DNA from: Adiantum capillus-veneris
Taxonomy: Eukaryota > Streptophyta > Polypodiopsida > Polypodiales > Pteridaceae
Length of the DNA: 64,000 nt
Assembly: GCA_014529385.2 (NCBI GenBank)
Contig: CM043959.1
Coordinates: 63,067,753-63,131,752 of the forward strand
Direction of reading: 5' to 3'
Below the pieces are notes generated by a model that saw nothing but the letters and a program-made list of their open reading frames with translations, was not told the origin of the DNA and did not search any database. The position numbers and the translations under genes were made by a program. Positions 57,053 through 64,000 of the stretch are shown piece after piece; the first letter of the stretch is position 1; each line of letters starts with the position of its first letter.

Positions 57053-58670
57053 AAGAGTGCAAGTCGCTTCAATCAAGCAACGATACATGAGCTTCAAAGA
57101 CCATTACATTGACTGTGTATGCATAATAGGGCTACATTACAAGGCCTGCATAGGCACAAGTTTTAATTGCCCAAGCACAACACATACCCTTTGCGATACC
57201 CTGTCGTAAAGGATGACTCCAAATAGGAAGGGGGGAGGCATTCTGAATGCGGACCTAACATTATGACTATTAGAGGGAAATGTTTTGTGAGATGCATTGA
57301 ACTTTTGCGTTTTATTGTGATAATTTTTTGACAAAATTTAGAGTATATGCCCTCATAGTAGTGTTACAGAGGAGTATGGGGACAAAATCCATATATGAGC
57401 CCCTAGGGACATGTGTATAGTGTACATAGCATTTAGATTTCTATTTGAATGATTTTTCTTTTGTTAAGTTTCTTTAAGATTTTCTTTGTTTATTATTAAG
57501 AAATTTTTTTTAAAAAATCCATAATCCACATGAAGAAAAGACTAACGAGAGGCCTGGGCACTACAAAGAGAAGAAGGTACAGGGAAACGATGAAATTTCA
57601 CGAAGTATGTCTCAGCAGCCACTACAACAGCCGAAGAACTTGTCACAAAGCAGTGTCAACAGGAAACCGACAATTCATAAAAGTCAGAGTCGAGTAGCTA
57701 AGCCACAAAATGAGTGAGGTGTTAGTCCCAAAGCTTCTAGTAATATTCTTTGTGGTCTAAGCATCTTAGCTATTCTAGGTACTGCTCAAGCTGGAAGAGT
57801 TGAGCATATTTACGTTGCGTCGCTCATGCTCGTATAGGTGAGCAAAAGAGTCGAAGTCTACGTACTTAAGTCTGGTGAAGTGAAGGAGAAGGTCCAAAAG
57901 ACACTCACGTACTGAGCATAGTGAGATACGAGTGGAGAAACTTCTACATCAACAACCCTTCTTGGAAAGGTGGAAGCTATTGAGACATCTTTTGATGTCA
58001 CATGTGCTACATTTATTCCTCGAAACACCCATCATCTCCTTCTTTCACATTGCATGCTTTTGTTGACAAATTTCTCATATGCATATAGAGTGTCCCATAA
58101 TTGGCACTTGTATCAAGCACTCTTTCCATGTTTCACCCAAGCACTCACCTTTCATGAACATGTACTTCACGTTCAACTGCTCAACTCCAATAAGAGCGTA
58201 TACCAAAGGCATTTTTTTTTCCACCGGGTTTTTTTCCTTTGGTCATCTAGGTTTTAGACCCTAATCTAAAGACACCTATCACCATCCTCTTGTACATATT
58301 CCTTCTACATCAACAATAAGGAAATGCTACTCAAATCAATTGACAAATGAATTGGAGCACCAATTTCATATCATAGCATACTTCTCCTCAATGGCGAGTC
58401 GAAGAATGGCCTACAATGACAAAAATGCAGACAACACTAACAACATGATTGCATAGGAACAAAGAAGTCCCCAATGAAGAAGAGCAGACATAAAAGTAAT
58501 CAGAGGATCTCAAAAGATGAATGGTTATGATGATAGATGTCCACTCTAATGGATCATAGTTCTTGTTGTGGTTCGACAAAGTTGCAAGTAGCGCAACAGA
58601 TGAATCCAAAACGATAGCAAAGACCACATCGCCATCGACAATCAGGTCATGTCGGGGACGACATGAACGC
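57053..58670 (+). other. 3-prime untranslated region of the gypsy element
   Basis: No RT, integrase or other domain in any frame. Short frames such as 57970-58257 appear fortuitous. It ends at the polypurine tract. Confidence 0.5.
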
Positions 58671-58682
58671 GAAAGGGGGGAG
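58671..58682 (+). other. Polypurine tract of the gypsy element
   Basis: GAAAGGGGGGAG directly before the 3-prime LTR. Confidence 0.85.
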
Positions 58683-59638
58683 TGTTGACCGCTGGGTCAA
58701 CAACACAACATAACTCATGTTTTGTAGCAAATTCTTATCTTTTGCGAGTTATGAAATGCTGCGGATTATAGCTATAAACGTCATTTGTAATGAGTAGTTA
58801 TCCTAGTTTCAGAAGCCGGGGTGCAATGGCACTTCCAGATTGTAAATACAAAGCCATTTGACCCTTTCAACCCCATTTTTGGTTAAACCTAAGGTAGCCT
58901 TAGTATATAAGGTACCTAGGTCATTTTGTAAAGGGAGACTTTTAATCATAATCAAAACTTTAGCGCTGCCATCTACTATGTGAGAGAGAAAGAGAGTGAG
59001 CGTGAGCTTTATCCTCTAGCTACGCCCGGCTCGCTCAATACATTGGAGATCCGACTGCACCATTGTTGTAGGCTCGAGGAGAGCTACGCAACAACGCCAA
59101 GAATTCCACATGAGACGAAGCGCACACGGCGACGCATCTACGAGCTATTTGTGGTCGTAAGTGTATCAAACAATGTCTGTTTTCTATGTGCTAGTAGTCT
59201 ATTGAATCGTGGCGACATAAGCTACGCATAGGTACTCACAAATTTCAGTTTCGGGCACTTTCAAAATTCTTCTCTGTCATCCTACGCGTTTTCTGCACAT
59301 GGGTTTAGAGTGAGGGTTTTGAGTGTAGAAGCTTAGGGACGGGTGTATCCTAGTGAGGGGATGGTTTTCCTTAAGTTTCGTACGAATCTGGCATGATTAG
59401 GTGAGTTACCTTCCGTATGTGTGTATGTGGCTAGGTGGTGTAGCTGAGAGCAGTGATTTTCTTGATTGTGGTTTAGTTGGCCTTCTAGAGTGTTGTATGT
59501 GTAGGATGGTCTCAACCTGACAAGCTAAAGAGATTTCCTCCGTGTGCCTATCGTATCGTCTGTGTCCTCGATTGACAATATACTAATCTAGGTAGTGTTT
59601 GCATGCACTTCATGGGTGTGTGAGTCGCTCCCCCAACA
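58683..59638 (+). repeat. 3-prime LTR of the plus-strand gypsy element
   Basis: 956 bp, the partner of 43011-43968. It keeps the CATCCTACGCGT motif (59278-59289) and the TATA-like box. Confidence 0.95.
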
Positions 59639-59643
59639 CCATA

Positions 59644-61479
59644 TTTTCAAGTCCAACTTATCCAATCACTACAAAATCTACTCTAACTCACAATTAATGA
59701 CTTAAATAGTAACCAAAATTTCTAGATATGCTCTACTAGAGTGTATGCAAGTGTACAAGGAAGAATTCCTCAATTCACACACTCCGTTCTCTAGTTATGC
59801 ACACATCTTTCCTGTTGAGTCACTTTTACCTACAAAGGCCACAATATGGCATTCAAAAGAAACTTTGGCTCATCCAAGCAACACCGAAATGTAATGTTAA
59901 CTTAACTACTACTCCTACACCTAATCCAAGCAACAAAATAACACAATATAAAACAAGACCAAGTAAAAGGAAGTGATAGCCGGGTAGATCATAACAGAAT
60001 TTTGTAATCTAGTCCTGCTCACCACAGCTGCCTTACCAAACACAATTTACAACAAGACTCCAAGTGCAAACTCAATGCACAATCCACTAGACAAACAACT
60101 AAGGTCGTCCTAACCTACAAGGAAACCACAAGAGAACGCATGGCTCTTCAGCCTTGAGCAATTAGCAAGCCTCACTAACTCTTCTTCCTGAAGATAAATG
60201 TAATGAACTATAACACTTGGGCACTAGGTAAAGAAGAACCTCGCTATGACCTCCTCCGCTAGTGTAAGTCCTATGTACCTAGAAACGGTACCAATGATGG
60301 CGGATTGCTGACAGCACTCAAACCAACATAAATATGTCAATTCAAGGATGTAGCCGATACGACTAGTTCATGGAAACCTCAAATGCAATGCCCCAATGTC
60401 AATGCACTGAGGAGAGAGGTGTCACTCTCAGGAAAGGAAGCAACTAAGTGGAAAATGCCTAAGTCTCCCTTGCGGTCTAACTAACACTTAAATGGTTGTA
60501 GAGGGATCAAATGAAATCTAAATGGCATGAAACTTGAGATTGGGGATCTGTAGGCTATAGGAAATAGGCCCCCAGCATCAAAACCTGCAAATGCTACAAT
60601 CGGGTAGGTGAGTAACTGCAATTGTTGCCACCTCTCACCTTCACAAAAAAATGACAAATGAGGGGTCATTTCGCTCCTTCTAAGTCCTAATTACCTCTGT
60701 CCATGCTTAGTTTCACTTAAAACAACATCAAAAACTCAAAACAAGCCATATAACACACTAAGTGACCTAGAGCTAAAATTGCTCATTGCGTCGTGCACGT
60801 GCACACACACACACACACTCTGTCAAGCATAGCACATTGAATAGGTACATGATTCCAGGAGCATGAGTGAGAAACACATGAAGTTTCATTAGCAATGGTT
60901 ACCCATATAAAGTGTTGTGAGCACGCAAGCGTAGGCGTACTCTTCACTACATGAGCTCCAAAGTAAAAACAGATCCTTAATAATTACAAAATTTGGCATA
61001 CATACCCAAGGTAGAAAATTGGATGTTTGGTTAGAAAGGGATTGTTACTTCAAACATGGGATGGGCTCTGACATCTAGCCGCTTCATTAAGCACAAATTG
61101 GAGACATCCACAAAGCACCTCCAAACATGTTTCCAAATCCTACCACTTGTTTTCTCCTCGAACACTCCAATAATCTCTAGTTGGATCTCACCTCAAAACC
61201 GCTAGCTCAAAAAGAAAATTGTGTTGCATTTATATTGAACACGACAAAAACCTTGAAAGGTGGAGTTGTCCTGGAGGAGGTGATTACAACGAATACTACA
61301 TCCCCTATTTTCACCCATGGTGGTGCACATCTAGTATATCTAGGTTGTAGCAACCAAGTTCAAAAAATTGTGTCGCCCACACCTTGTTCTAGGTTTTCCA
61401 CAATGGTAGAAAGAAATACTTGTGTAGTATGGCATATGCTGGTAAAAATCACTTCTTTTTGAAAGACAAATTCACATCA
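59644..61479. other. No identifiable gene
   Basis: Short frames (minus 60481-60669, plus 61181-61462) without recognisable domains. This is the pre-existing DNA into which the gypsy element inserted. Confidence 0.35.
60802..60818. repeat. (CA)n microsatellite next to a GTGCACGTGCAC palindrome
   Basis: A short CA run preceded directly by the 12-bp palindrome GTGCACGTGCAC (60793-60804). Confidence 0.8.
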
Positions 61480-62940
61480 ATGATTACTCTCATTCCAATG
61501 ACCTTATCAACTTGAAGAGCATCTATTCCATGGCCTGTATTTATAAAATCCCCAATCAAGAATAATTCAAAGCTTCTGTTGTGTTCATGCAACAAGAAAC
61601 CTCTAATATTGCATACACCCCTTTCTTTATTTTGATGCCCTTAAGTAGTACTGGTGCTTAAATTGACCACCAAATTATCATTCTCTTCATTGCTCATTGC
61701 ATATGTATACTTTTGAGTAGGAAAAAATATCTAGATGAATATATTTCCGGCCCCAATAGCTCTTCAAAGAATTAATGCTCTCCCAGCCTTCAAGAGACCT
61801 TCTTATTTCTTTCAAACCATGTAGAGTAATTCCCTCTCTTTGAATCATGCTCACGCAATGAAATGCATGGTCCTAGCCTTTGAGCACTCTTGTACAACTG
61901 AGTGCAGCCACACTGAGAACAACAAATTCCATCTCTCATAAGTTGTTAGTTACATGCCAGCCTTGGAAAAACCTTGCAAAAATAAAAGAGTTTGTGTATG
62001 CATGAGAGTATCCTCTCCAAAGGCGACAATCCATCCTTCTCAATCTCTATCTATTGCAAGGTTCGTGATAAAAGCGCAAAATTGTGATAATGAGTGTATG
62101 TTAAATCATTGAACCTATGATTTTTTGGAATTTTAGGACAATCCCCTACACATTTCTAGCAAATTGGTAGCACCAAAGCGCACCATGGCTACCATTGCAA
62201 ACTATGTAATTAAAAAACTCTCTATAACCTATATACAAAGATTGACATTATTTAGGTATCCATGTAATATAAGGAGTGCTTATTATTTTTGTGGTCACTA
62301 TAAATATACACACCTACCACATTCTCTAGAGGAAAAAGATTATCTCCTCCTTCTTCATCCATAATAATTCTCCATGCATTGATGTTATCCAAAGTCCAAC
62401 CATGAGTATGTGTGTAGTTGTAGAAGATATAAGCTACGTTAACCAAAATCATTTCCACATCTCTCAACGTCTTCTCAATCTCTCAAATATTATTTAAAAT
62501 GTGTGGTACAGACTATTGAATAAAGTTTTGATGCTCTCTACAACAAAACTCTTATGGTGTCTAGTAGCATCCAACATCCATCATCCACTTCTACAAAGTG
62601 TTCGGGATATTGCAACAGTAACTTGATTTATTGCATGAGTGATGGGTGCTTTCATGCCATTGCTAGCCTTTAAAAACAACTATTTAGTATAATTCTTGAA
62701 AAGGTTCACTGCAAGAATGTGCATCACATCATACACAAGATCCAAACTAATGTCAAATTCATAGAGATGGTACAACCTCTAGAGTGACAATTCTCCCATA
62801 AACCCTGAATTGGATAGAGTAGTATTATACTCCTCATTTGTTTTTTTTGTCTTAAAAGTATTTGTAAATTGTGGGAACAGCCTCCAAACAAAGATTGAGA
62901 TGTCTAAGGGCTATAAATAGAGCTCACTAATCAATTTTAT
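61480..62940 (-). pseudogene. Decayed coding-like region, possibly a DNA-transposase remnant
   Basis: Minus-strand frames with several stops read, in order, FDISLDLVYDVMHILAVNLF (about 62760-62700), a VTVAISRTL stretch, and an open 71-codon frame (62252-62467) with MRDVEMILVNVAYIFYNYT and HTHGWTLDNINAWRI. The DVMHILA phrase resembles the D-x-MH-x-L region of Tnp2/CACTA-type transposases. This is a weak, memory-based resemblance; an unrelated decayed gene is equally possible. Confidence 0.25.
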
Positions 62941-63207
62941 GGACTATTATGACATATCACTGTGACTGGTCACTACTCACTATCATTGCTTTGTATCTTT
63001 GGAGCTCTTCATGCTCTTATACCTTTGTAACGAGTCTTACCATACACCGAGCAATATTTTTTAAGAAAATCAAAAATCGAGAAAATATTTATACCGCATG
63101 GGCCCATGTTGTCCTATGTGGTGCGATTTGAGCCCCATCCTCAACATCAAGGATGAAGCAAAGGGAAACATGCCACATAGGGACCATGTCTATAGTTTTC
63201 TTGTATA

Positions 63208-63210
<3 letters not shown>
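62941..63210. other. No identifiable gene
   Basis: Nothing recognisable. It leads into the CT microsatellite. Confidence 0.3.

Positions 63211-63292
<82 letters not shown>
63211..63292. repeat. (CT)n microsatellite
   Basis: A pure CT run of about 82 bp. The apparent Arg/Glu and Ser/Leu repeat ORFs here are only translations of it. Confidence 0.97.
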
Positions 63293-63295
<3 letters not shown>

Positions 63296-63330
63296 AATAC
63301 ACACACTACATCACATGTAGCTTTGGTCCC

Positions 63331-64000
63331 TGTTGTGAGAGCGAGTCACACCACCCATAAACTGCATGCAGCACAACCTAGATCAGCATAATGTTAATCA
63401 AGGACACAAATGACACGATAGGAACACAAAGGTAATCTCTTTAGCTCTTCAAGCTGAGACCATCCCGTGCATACAACACTCTAGAGGGCTAACTAAACCA
63501 CATTCTAGAATCTCACTACTCTCAACTACACCACCCAACCCACATACACACAAACGGAAGGAAACTCACTAAACCATACCATAATCGTATGAAACTTAAG
63601 TAACACCATCCGGATCCTCACTAGGATACACCTGCCCCAAAGCCTCTACACTAAAAACCCTAGCTCTAACTAAACCCATCTGTGGAAAATGTGTATGAAG
63701 ACAGAGTTGTATTTTGGAAGTTCCTACAACTAAAGTCTATGAGTACATATACGTATCTTATGTCGCCACGATTATAATGACTACTTGAAAGAAAAAAAAA
63801 AGACATCATTTTATATATTTACAATCTCACCAAGACTAGCACGATGGTCAAGCCAGATCTACGATGTGATGAACAAGCGGGGAGTAGCACCAAGATGAAG
63901 CTCACACACTCTCTCTCCCTTCCTCTCTCACACATAGTCTACTGCAGCTTAAAACTTAGATTATGATAAAGTTCTCCTTACAAAATGACCTAGGTACCTT
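63331..64000 (-). repeat. Third LTR of the gypsy family, inverted and cut by the window edge
   Basis: From TGTTGTGAGAGCGAGTCAC at 63331 the sequence matches the reverse complement of the LTR at 43011-43968, with many substitutions. It runs to the window end, which corresponds to the region just 3-prime of the TATA box. Bases to the left of 63331 do not form a primer site, so this is the 3-prime LTR of an element or a solo LTR. Confidence 0.85.

Larger units (their letters stand above)
43011..59638 (+). mobile_element. Complete non-autonomous Ty3/gypsy-type element with a nested copia
   Basis: LTRs at 43011-43968 and 58683-59638 start with TGTTGACC and end with CCCCCAACA. A 5-bp target duplication CCATA lies at 43006-43010 and 59639-59643. 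A primer site follows the first LTR and a polypurine tract precedes the second. The element spans 16628 bp, or about 11.4 kb without the copia. It encodes a Gag-like frame and an aspartic protease but no RT, RNase H or integrase that I can see, so it must borrow them. I counted about 29 differences between the LTRs (about 97 percent identity). Confidence 0.9.

Noticed and set aside
63089-63391. Arg-Glu and Ser-Leu repeat proteins
   Set aside because: They are translations of the CT microsatellite.

Overview
The window looks like intergenic DNA from a large, transposon-rich land-plant nuclear genome. It is AT-rich, has long CT/GA microsatellites, shows no intact host gene, and is dominated by nested Ty3/gypsy and Ty1/copia LTR retrotransposons. 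The retroelement protein style (two zinc modules before the integrase core, a gag-only LTR element with 2.4 kb LTRs) would fit a gymnosperm or fern-like genome, but I cannot name the organism.

Layout. (1) 1-16 kb: old, decayed DNA with a near-perfect 79-bp foldback (375-558), a decayed palindrome-rich repeat (740-1330), a broken copy of an FCP1/NIF-type phosphatase gene (about 2410-2935), and microsatellite-bearing duplicated blocks that carry copia-type primer-binding-site-like sequences (11.1-11.8 kb). (2) 16112-17572: a 1.45 kb non-autonomous DNA element flanked by TTAA with piggyBac-like termini. (3) 17.9-41.8 kb, minus strand: an old, broken gypsy element (gag, RT, RNase H, integrase, and a retropepsin-like domain after the integrase). 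It was split by (4) a 17.5 kb ladder (20298-37795) of four 2.4-2.6 kb LTRs alternating with three 2534-bp internal regions that encode only Gag and an unrecognised ORF. (5) 43011-59638, plus strand: a complete gypsy-type element with about 957-bp LTRs, a 5-bp target duplication and a tRNA-Asp-type primer site. It has Gag and protease but no visible RT or integrase. Its leader carries eight perfect 24-bp palindromes. A complete but mutated 5189-bp copia element (48308-53496, minus strand) sits inside its gag-protease frame. (6) 59.6-64 kb: decayed DNA with a possible transposase remnant, a CT microsatellite and part of a third, inverted LTR of the family seen in (5).

How it fits together. Both gag-only and gag-protease elements have intact ends but no polymerase, so they presumably moved with enzymes from autonomous relatives. 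The broken gypsy in (3) shows what such a relative looks like. The order of events can be read from the nesting: gypsy (3) came before ladder (4), and gypsy (5) came before the copia element. The most unusual signals are the palindrome array in the leader of (5), the LTR ladder, the protease-like domain downstream of integrase, and the TTAA-flanked element.
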